Positions 1-15,300 of a stretch of 64,000 nucleotides of DNA are shown here, one piece after another. Position numbers and translations under genes: made by a program. Source of the stretch: Ditylenchus dipsaci (lineage: Eukaryota; Nematoda; Chromadorea; Rhabditida; Anguinidae). Each line of letters opens with the position of its first letter. Within the stretch, counting starts at the first letter, position 1. The stretch spans positions 124,001-188,000 of the forward strand of contig SADC01001324.1 of assembly GCA_004194705.1 (NCBI GenBank), in the 5' to 3' direction. The notes beneath the pieces are model-generated. The model was not told where the DNA came from and made no database searches. It saw only the letters and a program-made list of their open reading frames with translations.

Positions 1-5
1 CTCAC

Positions 6-345
6 CGATCATCATTGTTTTTTGCATTGAAAAGCAGCTCCTGTCCATCTGGACAACTAATTAGCAGACCATAACTGTAGAAAGCATTCTGGAACTCCTC
101 AATACGCATGCCTATAAGTGTGCTCCAAGACCTCAAAGTGTATTGTCCCACTGTCGACTTCTTTTTGTTGAACACTTTGGCAATCAGCATAAGGTCATTG
201 AACAAGAAGATTTCTCGTTGGTGAACAGTTGGAGCCTGTTTTTATTGGCATCCTGAATCTGGTGCAGGCGACAGTAGCAGATGAGACGGCGGTGCGGCTC
301 CACGAGTTTCTGCAAAAGGTCAAATTTTTCTCGTATTATTTGTAC
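6..345 (-). CDS. IQSEC: IQSEC exon: PH domain, first part
   Basis: Encodes [13 protein letters not shown], then [12 protein letters not shown] and the KVFNKKKST strand region typical of the BRAG PH domain. The acceptor is ambiguous: TTGCAG before 345 or TTTTGCAG before 309. Both are in frame and differ by 12 codons. The donor is GTGAG at 5-1. One base is missing near 235 (CCC read as CC), which shifts the frame between NKNRL and the HQREI block. Confidence 0.85.
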
Positions 346-3300
346 CTGCAAGTAGAAATGATAGAAAAAACTGACAGGTTTGTCTTTGCCAATGATGCTC
401 TGGTCGACCTTCATCACTTGGGTCACGTGGTCTGTGCCGGAGCGGAACTCGAATTCTTTGACCCGTTCATAGATTCCGTGAAGGAGTTGTCTGAAACAAA
501 TTTAACCTTTTTTGTGAAGGTTGTTGCTACAAAATTTTGTAATACTGTTTTTCATATTTTCGGCTAGATTTAGGCTTAATTTATCTATCCACACTTCAAT
601 CACTATTTCGGACTGCTTTGTATTGTAAAGACCCTTTACTCCAACCCCCAGTTCCTGAACCATCCATTAGTTCATTGATTGGCTTGAGTATAGGGGTATC
701 AGCGTAGTTCTTACTCCAGTGGCGGTTACGGATTAGCAAGGGTAAACCTTTTTGATTTTATGGTAAACAAGGGGGGGGGGGTTAATCACTAGGGACGGAT
801 TAGCGGAGGGACAGAATGATAGATTTCGATTGTGTTAAGTAGTCTGCTAAGTGATGTCATTTTTTGAATTTTTTAAACACTATAGTCAAACCTTGTTTGC
901 CGTATTTCCTCTAATAAAGGCCCTCCCGAAAATCCGGTATTCTTTTTTGACCCAATTTTCGGTATCGTCCCTTGGACATGCTACATACCAAAATGTAGCT
1001 CAGGCTTTCAGCTGGTATCGTGCGTTACATACCAAAATGTTTTGGCATCATAATGTTTACGGTAACCGGCACCCTTTGTAAAAATTAGGTGCCGGTTAAT
1101 CGATCTCTGCCAGTTTTCATGTCAAAACTGAAGGATTTCGGAAAATGGAAAATTGGAGAAGAAATCTTTGCGATATTTTAGACTAGACCGCATTAAATCA
1201 CATTTGGCAAAAAAATATCCAAAATCGGGTAAAAAGTATTAGACCCTAGGTGGCGACGATGTTGAAGAGACGCGGGGTGGAGATGTATGGTAATTTTTTA
1301 ACAATTACATTTTTTCTTCTTCAAAATCTTATGTATTAAAAAACTGACTTATCCAACAATTTTCCTTCTTCTATGCCTCGAATATTTGACAAACTCGTCC
1401 AATTTCATCCTCTTAGAATCTTTTAATGAAGGACTATGTAGATCAGTGTTGAGCATAATTATAGCAAAGGCAAGAATATAGACTGTATCGGCACTTATAT
1501 GTACAGGCAGACGCTGGGTTGCAGGCACGATACCTTTTGGAGAATGCCTAGAATGAGCAAGCATTTCGTAATTTATTTTGTATAAAAAAGCATATCCTTA
1601 CTTGCATGATATGGTCAATCTTCTGAGCCTCTCCAGGCAACCGAAAGTAAGTAAGAATTTGACGCAGGGCTCTATCGATCTCCATGTCGTACATGGGGAT
1701 CTCGTTGAAAAAACTCTGAATTAAGAGGACTTATATATATTGTGGTTTTTTGACACGTAGCTGAGGTTTTGTATGAGAAGGGGTGAATGGCCGGGGGTCT
1801 TCAGGTCATTTCGCTACTCTTTTTGCGTGATTGGAAATAAAAAAAGTTAACCTTTTAAGATGGAGAAACAGGACTTTTAATACGGAGACCTCCCAAAAAT
1901 GTGTTTCAACTACATTCTTGAGCTTTTCGAAATACAGTCGCATAGGCTTTTGGAAATCTTTTCCGATTTATTCAAATTCGTGCTTTTTGGGCTTTTATGA
2001 CAGAAACTCTGTCCTTCTATGTTTTTTGCAGTTTGGAACACACGCTTGAGTAAAATAAAACAAGGTGCCTAAAAAACGGTAAAACCTGGGCTGACGTTGA
2101 AAATAATGCCTAAAGTTTAACAAAACCAGAAGATTCTTTGATAATAAATAAACTTCCAGTCAAAATCGCTATTTTAATTTCCAATCTTAAAAGCTTACTT
2201 TATTTTATTTATTGCCACAGGAGCTTAAAAAATGGTGAAAACACCTTTTGGGTGACTTGAAACAACGAAGTTTAACCAGTAGGGGTGCGAAATCGGCCCA
2301 TACTAAATGGAGCTTTAGATTCAGCTAAACAAAACTGACTCTAGAACAGCGTTGTGAAAAGGTGATTTGATAGTGCCTAGAAATTCACCGATCATCTGCT
2401 TGCTGAGACCTCTTCTTCTACAAATAATTTGGCAACTGATCTGGGATTTTCATCTACGAAACCCCAGCCTATGAGCAGCTGAATGCCTCTATCTGGTTTT
2501 CTGCAAAAAAGACAATGTTGAATATAGACAAAAGAGGCCAAAAACATACTTGTTAAAAAAGTTGAGAGCGATACGGTATAGACGTCGCCTCTGCTGGTCT
2601 GTCCATTCTCGCATTTGCTTGTGTGGCTGTTGCTGGTGGTTATGCTGCGGCTGGATGCTGTTGGTTTGTCTGAAAATTTTGTAATCAATCATCTTGTGTT
2701 CACAAAATCCACACAATATCAAAATTTATATGGGTGGAATACAATTTAAAAAGGATTCATCGGCTGGATAGTGGTTCCGGACTTCTATTGAAAGTAAGCA
2801 AACGATGTATTTTCGGATTGTGGTCAGGGCACAGACTAGGCCAGCAAAACTTAGAACTCGAACTTTTTTCTTGCTTTTGGATTTCAAGAAAGTCTTGAAT
2901 CCATTACAACTAGGGTTGGTCGATTGGTAATTACCCGGGTAATTACCCGGAAAAATAGTTTCCGGCCTTATTTCTCGGTAATTACTTGGGTAATTACCCG
3001 AAATCACCCGGGTAATTACCGGAGAAATACTTTTTCCGGATAATTACCCAACCCTAATTACAACAAATGCTGACCTAATCTACGCCTAACAAACAAAAAA
3101 AACAGGGCTCCAAGGCCTTTTGGAACGAAGATTTTAGAGCATATTTTCTCCGTTTTTCTTGACCAAGTCCCCATGGATCACGCGGAAAACGAAAAAGCTC
3201 GAAAGGAGAATCGCGAATAAACTTCACAATTTATGGAACTAGAGTTCGGAAAGAGAATAATAAAAAGTTTTTTGCACATTAAAAAAATTTTCAGCTATTT

Positions 3301-6300
3301 TGCTTTTCCAGAATCTCCAATAATCTGAACATGAGATTGAAAAAACACCGAGAAACGAATGCACCACCCCATCCTTACAAGTCATATAAGGCTATCCCCG
3401 AAAGGTGACACTATATAAAAAGTTTGGGTTCTAGTGACTTGTCACTAGAACCTTTTTTGGATACCGGTTGTAATTTTGTGAAAAAGGACTTAGTATCTAA
3501 CTGGTGTTTTTTACAAAAAAAAACTGGGAACAAGGATAAAAACGGCGCCCGCTCTCCACTATACACATGCGGTAGAATGTATATGAATAACTAGTTGACG
3601 GTATAAATCAGGGCTAGAGTCGACTTAAAAAAATGAGAACCAGAATTAAGAAGTTGAAAATAGTCAGAAACCCTTAAATCAGAAATCGGCTTCAGCCGTG
3701 GAGTGACCATCCAAATAAAAAATCACAAGTTTAGCACAGAACATCAAAAAAAAATAATCGGCTGGTTTCGAAACCTCCCACTAATCCAGTTAAATCTAAT
3801 TGTCATGCGAAACCAAAATTTTTATGCAAACCGCGCAAACAATAATAGGAAACAAATTTATTGACTGGACTATGAACCTTATTGCCGCTCACCAAAAAGA
3901 GCAAATCGATTTTGAATAGTAGAAAACAAAAGAAAAAAAGGGTTGAGCACACAGCCACCACTATCAAGTTTAGCGTTCAGCCCAGCCATCGCACGCCCAA
4001 AGTGAACAGTTGCAGCACCAAAACAAAGAAACTATTAAACTGCATTGCTAATTTGTTCTTTTTGTCGTCCAACAAAAACAGTGACTACAAACAGCCAAAT
4101 AAAAAAAACTCATTTAGCAAACACATATGCTTCTTTTGTGACGTCAGCAAATTTTATAGGAGTGTAAGCAATGAACTTTTTTTGCAGCTGAAACACTTAT
4201 TTTTGATTTCTAACTTTTTTTCCGAAAGAATGAGCAGTTTAATATAGTTTTTTTTTGAAATTTTTGATGTTTTTTTTTGAAAAACTACTATGGAACTATA
4301 TATAGAATTTTTTCTGAAACTTAGCCTAACCCTTAACCTAAAACTTTCTAGGGAACTCGAATCACAAAGCTAAAGCAAAAATTAAAAAAAAATTCTTTTC
4401 GAAATCTCCGTGAGATCTAAAAGATATATTTTTTATCGCTTCTAGCAGAAGATTTGGACCCTAGTAGCGAATAACACGCCCCCCCCCCGACGATTTTCAC
4501 CTTTTTACTTAAGTAAAAAGTACCAAATTTTATGTCCCAGACCCCGGAAAATATGTGTAAACTCTTTATTAGTCAAACTTCCGTACGCTGGCCTACCCAA
4601 GCCTAAGGGCTAAGCCTAAACTTGTTGTTTGCAAGGGTAGTTACAGCAATTTTAAAAGGTCGGATTCTTGGGGGGGGGCGCAAAACTAGCACCAAAATAT
4701 GGAATTTCGCCGCTCCAGTTTTCAGCAACCAGAAATTTGGTACTTGTGCACTCGGGCTCCAAATATTTTTAGACTCCAAATTTATGTGTTCGAGAATTAT
4801 GCATATGTGAAATAACAGCTCGAAGTGTCTCTTGTCAGAAAAAATTTGTTCGGTGCTTTAATTTCGCAAAAATACTAAAGGATGAGTCAAAACTTAGGGA
4901 GTCACTCAATTAAAAGAAACAAGACTATCAATGAATGCATCATATACATTAGCACATCCTCCAATTACGAGCATGAGAGCCTGGAGGGTTATAATACACT
5001 CCTATTTTCAGGAAACACAAGCCAAAATGGTGGAATAGCAACCTTTCCCTACTGAAGCTAAAACCAATTATTCGGCTGAAAAAACAGCAAAAAGAATAGA
5101 AGAAAGAGGAAAATTGAGACGTAAACATGGTGAGAAAGCCCCCCTTACCCTGCAGCAAGCCACACACAGCCAATCAATTTGATGAGCCAATTTCGTTCTG
5201 GCTTGATTTAACATCAACAATATAAAAAGAAAGAGTACAACTAAAAGGGCAAATCTGCTTCTGGAGTGGTGGTGACTCACGTGCTTTCTAGATCTGTCTC
5301 AAATTTAAAATCCGCTAGCTTTTTGGTTGGTCTCTGTTTTTTTGACTATTTTTTGTCAAAACTCAGCCTTACAAAGACGAAACTGCTAAAAATTTTAAAA
5401 TTTATTGGAATTCTTAATTTCTTCAACTTTTAGGACTAAACTGTTCGAAAAAAATTATCAGACGACTTAGAGAGTTGAGTCAAGGAGATTGTCAAGTACA
5501 ATTAAAAATGAATTTTTCGGTATGCTGTGCATGCTTATTATTTATTTTTTGAAAAAATCTTTTATGCTCTAGCCTCTGGATGACTAAATTATTGAAATAA
5601 AGTATTTTATGATTTTAATTTTTGAATTATACGGGTAGTTGCAGTTCTGTAACATGCAAAAACTAGGAACTAACTAGAATTTTTCAAATTTGGTTTTAAA
5701 AAATATAGGCTGTAAATTGTTCACAACTAGGCTGAGATAACTACCAACAATAATAATATAGGTTCTCAAAGTCGGATAGAGGTGGCTTATCAGTAAAAAG
5801 AAATTCGGTATGTGCTGCAACTGAAATTCGATCCAAAAAATGTCGATTCCCAACCATACCACTATACATTGTTTAACAATTCTATACAAAAAACGAGTCC
5901 AATATTAAAATTATAAAGCCGAGTAGTCAAAGCCAAAATTGCGAAGTTTTCGCTACATGCATAAAGGGTTAAACTGGTTTGTCTGGGTGAGCAGTCCCTT
6001 ATAGGATTCATCCTGGCTGCTAAGGTCTCTTCCACTGCAAACATCATTGTTGGGCGAACGAATAGGATGAATCAAAGAAAAGAATTGATTATTGGAATGT
6101 GTCTTCCACGGAGGTGTTTACTGGTGCCTTACACAGGGGAGGAGGTTGGATAATGGAGGTTGCCCTTACCCCTGTGAATCTATCTAGCCTTTTTGGCTCT
6201 CCAATAAAAAGCTTAATTTGAGTGTGAGTTAGAAGTGGGAGTCACAAATATAATAATAGGATGATCGACATTTGATGCTCTGGATGGGAACCAGCAAAAC

Positions 6301-9300
6301 AGTTTAACTATACTTTCGCCTAATCCTACTACCACACAATAATATTTTTTTCATAGTGTCACAGACACAAATTCCATAAAACGAGAAAAAGTAATGAAGA
6401 AAAAGTTTGCAATAGGCTAATTTATTGGGATGGTTTACATGTAGTATGCTCAGAAAAATGCTGAGCATATTTGAGCTAGAATAGTTGATAGATTATGAGC
6501 TGGGTGAAAATATCATTGGAAATCAAGTTTTTGAATCTAAAAAGTGTTATTGATGGTGGAACAAAAAGAATTGAAATAAATGTAATTTATTTCAATTGTG
6601 TGAAATTGTATGGAAGTTGGTTGAAAAATGGTGTTTTTTCAAAGGGGCATGCCGTGCGTTACACGGAGAAAAAGCGGAGACCAGCACTCCTTTTAGACCT
6701 GAATCTCAGCCTTCTAACAAGTTAACAAAATAGGCTTGTAAAAAATCCAGTCAGAATCCACATGTAAGGGATTTCAAAAAATTTAGAGATTTAGGGTCGG
6801 AAAAAAAAACCCCAACTTCCATACGAATTGTACCTATAACTGACTGTGGAGAAAATAGTTGATTACAAATCAAATGCGAAATTAAGCACAAAAAACCAAT
6901 TGGTAAAGATAAAAATACTTTCAGACCCATAAATCTTATCACAAAAAAGTATAGCCTAAGAACTCTTTCATCTTTAGCCTCAATCGATTGAATGAAAAAC
7001 AAAAGGACATGCAAACATACCTCAAAGATAAATTACCTTGAAGCATTCACCTATAAACGATAGCGTCATATCTCTTTGCTCAGATATTATTGATCAGAAA
7101 TTTGGGAGCTAGTGACACCTGACGTTTTTGTCATAAAGAGTCAATTTTTCAAAAAAAAAAAGACTTAAAATAGACTTTTGTCATTGCCCCTCCGTAGAAA
7201 TAATTCCCAAAAAGCAGAATTTCTGACGATACTCAGATTGCTGAGATATAGTTATGAATTGGACTATCGAAATTTGAAAAAATCACTGTTGACATTGTGG
7301 TCATATCTCAGCAACTCAAGCACAGTTTAAAAATTTTGCTTTGTGATATGGATTGCTGAAAAAATATCTGGATGCTGGATGATCTCAAAATAATGCCTTA
7401 ATAAAAAAGGGATTCACATAAAAATACAAAAGATTCGAAAAAATAACCAAGAACCTAAATTATTAGTCTGCAGCCTGTTTGACAGGCTTTTGTTTTGCCT
7501 AGTGCTTTTGTTGTTTTGAATCGTGGCGTACGTACGATAGGACTCAAGAATGTTCCCGAACTACTAAAAAATAAAAGACATGTTTAGCGGAGTAAAAGTT
7601 GGAAAAATATACTTCGAGCGGGAGTCGAACTCACAACAATTTTTTACTGTCTTCCACTGCTCTACCGTTAAGCTGCCGAGGCTACCAAGGTCATTACTTA
7701 TTCTTAGGAGTGCGTCCAACAAACCTTCTCACAGTGCAATGTTTGTGGCAAACTGGCCATTTTAAAAAGCGTGGGAAACTGGTCATTTTCTCTACATTAC
7801 CTATTGCATGGTCACTAAGCTGTAAAGACCACCTATGATTTTTTCTAACGCGGGAAAGGCGGTGTGTATCAAACTTAGCCTTTTGTGCGGAATACGATCG
7901 CGGAAGATTTTTTTGAAAGAGGATGGCTTCAAACGGGCAAAACAAAATGCAATTTTCGCCTATTTCAGCCACTTGGAATTTGAGCAAAATATAGGTATAC
8001 TCTCTGAAATTAATGCACCACCTATGTGTAATATCTCAAAACGCAAGGCGTAATCATCGCTATCTATTGCACAAACTTGTAGCAGAGAGTTTATCTTCTT
8101 TCGGAACGCCTGTTTCGAATATTTTTCGACGTCGACATACTTGGATTTTTGATGTCTCGAGTGGAAAGATTTCCGAAAACAATCTTTTAAAAGGAAGACC
8201 AAATCATTCTTGTGAAACTATTATCTCTCTGCTACAAGTTAATGCGTTATAGATAATTCTGATTACGCCCTGCGTTTTGAGATATTACACACCTACCGTA
8301 TATACTCTATTAATCAGGCATGCTGGATTATTTTTCAACCCTCTCAAAATCGGGAAAATTTTGAGTTGATCTCGAAATTTTTGGGTGTATACCCAAATCT
8401 AAAAAGCGGAATCAGTAGAGCTCGTGGGAGTTAAGAAAATGCATTAAACAGGTTTGCAAAATGTTTTCCCTGGACTGAGATATAGGTCCTCAAAGTCGAG
8501 GGGCCGGATTATTAGAGGGTGCCGGATTAATAGAGTATATACGGTAGGTGGTTTATTGATTCAGAGAGTACCGCCTACATTTGCTCAAATTCTAAGTGGC
8601 TGAAATAGGCAAAATTCGCATATTATTTTACCCATTCAAAGCCGTCCCCTTTCCAAAAAATTATCAGCCATCGTGTTCAGTGCAAAATTCTGCACAAAAC
8701 GCTCAATTTTTTACATGCCGCTTTAGCGTGTTGAATCGGAAGTATATAGGAGTAGGCGGCCAGCCTGACCCCTTCCAAAATGACAGTTGGCTATTGCACC
8801 CAACCTCAAATCTGGCGACTGCTGCACACCTCCTCTCCTCCTTACCCATTCACACCGCCAATATATATATATATATATATAGCAGCAACTAGGGTCTTAT
8901 AATACACATATATACACTCACAGGTCAACAGCAATCATCAAAATGATGGGGGAGGCACACACCAGGCTGTCTATTGCCAACCGTCAGCCCAAATCCAGAT
9001 GTATTGTTCTAATAATTTTGGTTGGGTGGCCTGACCTCTCCTAGTGCAGCAGCCACTCATTAATGCAATTGTGTAGGGGTGGGGGCACTGCCTTTTATTA
9101 GCGACAGCAAAGGTTTCTTGCCACTTTGCCGCCTAGCCATTGTTTGGCCTTTTTAATGAACTTCTGGAGTCGTGCTATTGTTGCCACCCTTTATTCAGGG
9201 CGGCTCAAAAGTTTTAGAAAAAAAAGTGAAATAAAATACATAAAAGAACTTTTATTTGTCCAGACTTGAAATAAAAGTTCAAGAAATGGAGAGTCAAAAT

Positions 9301-12300
9301 TTACAAGACATTTGTTCTTTGGATAGGCGAGCTGCTTCTTTGAACACTTTAGAGGCTAGGTAGCTGGCTTTTTGACAGAAAAGCGTTTTATATCTACCTA
9401 AGACCAGATAAATCAGCCACTTTTCAGCTGATTGGGAGGAGGAAAAAGTGGCCGGAAGTAGTGGTAGATCAAAAAGCATCAATCTTGGGAGAATAGCCAG
9501 TTTGAAATAGTTTTTGTTAGAGGTAAAAGTTTTGAAAAAATGACACATTTGGGTTCATCTTAAAATACACTATCTTATCCTGCGCTCAAGCACAAGCCAG
9601 CGGATTTGAAAGAACGATCATGACTGTTTTCGCGAAATGTGTGCCCATTCTTAAAAAAGGGGCAAATATTTGTGCAAAAAATATAAAAAATTAAAACTTT
9701 TTCGCCTTAAAAATGGTTCAAAAATTTAAAAATGGCTTTTGAGACTGGTGAAAGGGAGCACTTGAATCTGAGTCCCCAATCATTTCGCCTTAGTCCCCAA
9801 ACAAAATGTCAAATTTTGGTCAATATTTTTTGTCAAAATTCGAATTTTAATATTGGCAAAAATTGATTGAAATTTGACAAATTAACCTGAAAGACCAAGA
9901 CGAAATAATTGGAGGGGGGGGCGGCAGGACTCAGATTCAAGTGACTTCAGAGAGTGAGAGAGGGCTCAGGTTCAACTTAGCCATTAAAAAAAAGAATTAA
10001 AAAAATCCTCTTGGAGTATCAAGGCATATATTTTTTAAAGGGGGGATACTTTTACGGCTACTTTACAATATTGACTTTCACTATTGTTTTGACTTATATT
10101 TGCTATGATTGAAGGGTCTTGAAGACCTTTGAGGTTCGAAATGAGGTTTTATGAATCTTGACAGTAGTATCGGCAGTAATAGACCCCTCAAACTGTTTTA
10201 GGGAGGTAACTGGTGGCCAAAAAGTTCTGCAACAAACTTTGAGATCTTTTTTAATAATAAAATTTATTTCACAAAAGCATGTTCAACCACTCATTTTGTA
10301 GTCTTGAATCTCCTCTTTCAAATGGCATATTTAACTTAGCTTGATTATTCTGGATAACTCACCATTTGGGTCCAAACACTTGTCTGGTCATTTGAGAAGG
10401 TTACCCGCGTTTTCATCACTTTAACTGGTCAAATGTTTTATTGAATTTTGAGTGTGACGACAAAATTTTATCACAATGTAGTAGCGCAGCTCAAGGGCTA
10501 CAAAATCCATGTTCCAGAATGATTTTTCAAAATCTGAGTGTTGAGATATGGTCTTTTGGAAAAACCAGTTTCTTGAAAAAACGACCAAAATTCAAAAAAT
10601 TGGAATAAGTTGGATTTTGTTCATTATTTGTTTTTTCCAAAAGGCCATATCACAACACTCAGATTTTGAAAAATCATTCTGGAACATGGATTTTGTAGCC
10701 CTTGAGCTGCGCTACTACATTGTGATAAAATTTTGTCGTCACACTCAAAATTCAATAAAACATTTGACCAGTTAAAGTGATGAAAACGCTGGTAAACTTC
10801 TCAAAATGACCAGATTAGTGTTTGAAGCCAAATGGTGACTTATCCAAAATAATCAAGCTGAGTGTAATATGCTATTTGAAAGAGAAGATTCAAAGCTACA
10901 AAATGAGTGGTTGAACATGCTTTTGTGAAATAAATTTTATTATTAAAAAAGATCTCAAAGTTTGTTGCAGAACTTTTTGGCCACCAGTTAGAAAACAAAA
11001 AAATTACTATCGAAAAGTAGCCGTGAATTCCCCCCCCCTTTAAGAGGCCTCAACCATTAAGGCAAAACAATGAAGTTTTCCAAGTCAACATTAATGACGA
11101 AGTAGAAATTTTTGTTATAAAATGACAAAAAAAACTAGAAATTTTCGAGTAATCGGCTCGACAACCTAAGACGCTAGTTCAAGAACAGCTAAAAAAACAA
11201 ATTAACTAGGTATATGACTAGGACTGTCGATATGTCGAAATTTTCGACATCTCGAGTCGAAATGTCGAGCCGAGTCGAAAAACTTCCGACATTTCGACAG
11301 GAAATCTCGAAATCGACATGTCCGTCGACAACCCTATATATGACTTAGGGATGTTTAAAAGTACCGCATCTCCGACACAGCCCTCTGACAAACCAATTTT
11401 TTTTGCATAACAAAAAAAAACAACCAACCTGGCAGGCACTGTAACAGGCATATTATTGCCTTGAAGCACCACCTTAGCGCCCATCCTGGGAAGGCTGTTG
11501 GAGTGGTAGATGGCTGTTTGTTGTTGCGAATGTTTGCCCACTCCATCAGAGTTGGTTACAGAGTTGTTGAGCACCGATAGCCTAGGTAGCCAGAAGCCTT
11601 GCTGGTGAGGAGACGACCCTCTGGTTGTTGCAGCTGAGTGAAGCGGGGAGGAAGAGCGGAAATAGTGGTTATTATTGTCAGATGGCTTCAATCCGACCAT
11701 CTCCTGGATTTCCTCAGCTACATTATTTCGGCCGTGGTGCAGGGGACTGTCCTCTAGAGTTCGGTTTTGGCGTGGCGAGCTTGTGTGAGGGATGAAGGTG
11801 GATGTGGCACTTGTATTAGGGCAGACCACCCGTCTTTGAGATAGTCGAGGAGACATCAACTCCATGTAAGGCCGCTGCTGACCAGTGTTTTTGAGAGGGT
11901 GAACATGCCTGGGAGAATGGATATTGCTGACTGGGGAGGAAAGTTGGTAAGAAGGTCTGGAGGAGTTGACATGACGTTCAGCTTGTAGCTGAGCACGCAG
12001 AGAAGTTACTGGCTGGTATCTGAAAAAATTAAGTTTGAAAAAGTTGGAAATTTTATATTAGAAAAGTGGGGATACATCATTAAATTCAGACAATTTGGTC
12101 AGTCTGGTCTGAAATATTGTAAGAAGGATTCCGATTTCACCGGTTACTCTGAGAAACATCATAATTTTGCGATTTAGACCAGCAAAGTTCAATTTAATAG
12201 AAAGCCAAGTCTCCTGATAATGGCCTCTCAAAATGCCACTATAAGGAGACTCGACGGTAAGCCTAAACTCTAAAAAGGCGTATGTTAAATTGAGTGTTAA

Positions 12301-15300
12301 ATTTTCTAAAAAAGTGCCCGGAACATATCGAACAAGTTTTTTCAGCAGTGTTCATTATCAAAAATACATTAGGCAAAATTATCATGTTTCTCAGAAACAA
12401 CTGGCAAAATCGGAACCTTTGAAATATTTTGGCCTAGACTGATGAAACGGAATAGGAGGAAAACGTCGAAAAGTGTTTTTGGAGGAAAAGTGTTACAAAA
12501 ATTAAATCTAACACAATCGCTGAAAAACTTTGGACAAAATACCCAGATGTATTTAAACCAGCAATCTCTGAATGTGGTTCAATTTGAATTTAAACGATTT
12601 CCATGTGGGACCAGATACGGAAAGGAGATACATCCTCCTTTTAATTTATAGCTAAGGCCCTACAAAACGAGCTCTTCGTATGCTATATAAGGTGATTTTT
12701 TAAGCAAAGTAATCCGGTACAGCCGCACTCAGGCGGCGTGAATTATAACGCCAATCCACTTATTTTTATCCACATTTTTTGTTTATTATATGTAGCTCGC
12801 GAATAGCTTCTTTTGAGTGCCTGTGTTTTAGCTACAGAATAGCGTTAACGATGCAGTTTTTCAAAAAGTTTAGCCACTTTCGAATGAGAAGGAAAAGTCT
12901 GATCCGATTGGGACCGTGCCTTACAAGAGAACATATGGTAGTGACGATGCGATTCGGAAAAACCCTATATACCATTCGATAGAGAATCGAAAATGCTTAT
13001 TTGACATAAACATCCTTTTCTGCGTCAATGTCGATTTTAGGAGTGAAAAATGCATTTGAAAGTTGAGAAAAATTGTTTAGCATATATTAGGTTGTAACAT
13101 AAGTTCCCAGCGTTTTTATTTGACGGTATCTCCTGACACGAATGATTGCTGGCCTTGTGCCATGTTATTTACCAAAATGAAGCCCTGTATTTGCTCTTTC
13201 ATACGCGCTATAATTTACCCTTGTGTGCTTTAATTTTTAATCAGTTATAGGCAATTGAAATGGATTGTCAAGTTGACAAAAAATCACATTTTCGACACCT
13301 TCTTCTTTTTGCTTTCAATCGAGCCAAAAAGCTGCACAAGCTGCTCGGGACATTTGCGCTGTGTACGGAGAGGCTGCTATTGGCGAAAGCACTGCCGTGA
13401 ATGGTTGCCAAATTCAAAAAGGGCATCTTTGACCTTGAAGACGCTTCCCGCTCCGGCCGTCCAGTCGAGTTTGATGAGGACCGTCTGGAGTCTCTTTTGA
13501 AGGAGGATGGCCGTCAAACAACTCGGGAATTGGCTGAGAAGATGGACAGCAATGCAATGACCATTTCCCGTCACCTTGCGGCTATGGGAAAAGTGCAAAG
13601 GCTTGGAGCTTGGGTCCCCCACGAGCTTACGGAAAAGCAAAAGGAAAGAGACTTACTGCCGCTGCTCAGCACCTTGCTCGTCACCAAGGAACACATGGCC
13701 ACAAGCAGCGATTTTTGTACCGAATTGTAACTGGAGACGAAAAATGGTGTCTTTATGTAAACATGAAGCAAAAAAAAGAATGGGTCAGCCCTGGTGAGAA
13801 GCCTCAACCAAGAATAAAGCCAGAATTGAAGATTGGCTTCAAGATTGGTTCGACTCTCGACCTGGTGACTTTTGGCGGAAGGGAATCGACAAATTGCCGG
13901 AAAAATGGAAGGAAGTGGTAAATAACGATGGAGACTACATTACTGAATGATATGCAACTGTTGATGTATGTTTCTTTTATGAAACACCAATAAAATTTTG
14001 AAATTCCAAAAAAACGCTGGGAACTTATGTTACAACCTAATATATCTGATAATATTTGATGATGATAATCTGATAATGCGTCCATGCGGGTTCGAACTTC
14101 GAACCCGCATGGACGCATTTTTATTTTTTTGTTCTATTTATTTTTTCTTGTGTTTTTATGCTTTTCAATGATTTCATAATTTTTATATCTACTTAAACGA
14201 TATGGTGATAATGATTTTCAATGAAAAAATGAGGATAGTACAAAAACTGCTCTAAACTATACCAATGACCAGCTAAAGGGTGCTCATTGTGCGCTGTAAT
14301 GTGCTTTTCTCATTTTTTATTGAAAATCATCATCACCATATTATCACCATATGTTTGAGTACATATAAAATTATGCAATGATTAAAATCATGAAAACACA
14401 ACAAAAAATGAATAAAACAAAAAACAATAAAAAAGCGTCCATGCAGGTTCGAACTCAAGAGGTACTAGAGCACAGAATGCTTAACCACTACACTACCGAA
14501 GCACACATTGATTAGGGGTATTATCAGATAAATATTCTGAACTATTTTACTCAACTTTCAAACGCATTTTTCACCCCAAAATCAACATTGACGCAGAAAA
14601 GATCTTTATGTCAAATAAGCATTTTCGATTCTCTATCGAATGGTATATAGGGTTTTTCCGAATCGCATCGTCACTACCATATGTTCCCTTGTTAGATGAA
14701 TTAATTTAAGGCATGATACTAAAATTTCGTATTTTGATAATTAACCCCGAAAACAGAAAAAAACATACTTAAGAGATGGTTGTGACTTGGCTAGTTGTCG
14801 AAAATGAGCGCTCCTTTCAATGGTCGATTTCTGAAGAGCCGAGTTTGGAAATGCTGAATTGTCCAGATTGCCGGTCTGTCTGCGAGCAGAGGGATGTCCA
14901 AGCACTTGTTGTCTGTACAATTGGTCAAGGCGATAATGGCGAAAGGCTCTCTGGATCTTTGTGGCAGCGTTGTGGGCTCTCATTCGTCCACCATATTTTC
15001 TTTCCAGGTGCTACAAAAAGAACAGATCAAACTAATATAAAAAGGGTTTTCGACTATTGAAAATTCCTCATCTACAGGTTAGTCCCCGCCCCAACATCAT
15101 GATTACGAAACAATTATTTTCAGTTATTTGTTTGAATTTTTTGCATCAAATATAACATCTTGTAGCCAAGACTCTACTCTTTCGAAAAAAATTGGGTATT
15201 GAACTTAGGTACTAATTTGATTTCCAAAAAGCTGAAATTTGCCACGAAAAAAATTGTTTATGCCACTTTTAGCTAAATTTTTTGTTCTAAGACACCTCCG

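Larger units (their letters stand above)
12921..14694. repeat. Large palindromic element hosting a mariner insertion
   Basis: Arms 12921-13087 and about 14535-14694 (GAACATATGGTAGTGACG and its complement, including GAGAATCGAAAATGCTTATT). The arms carry a mariner at 13090-14037 and, on the other side, tRNA-derived sequence at 14077-14117 and 14435-14502. Confidence 0.8.
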
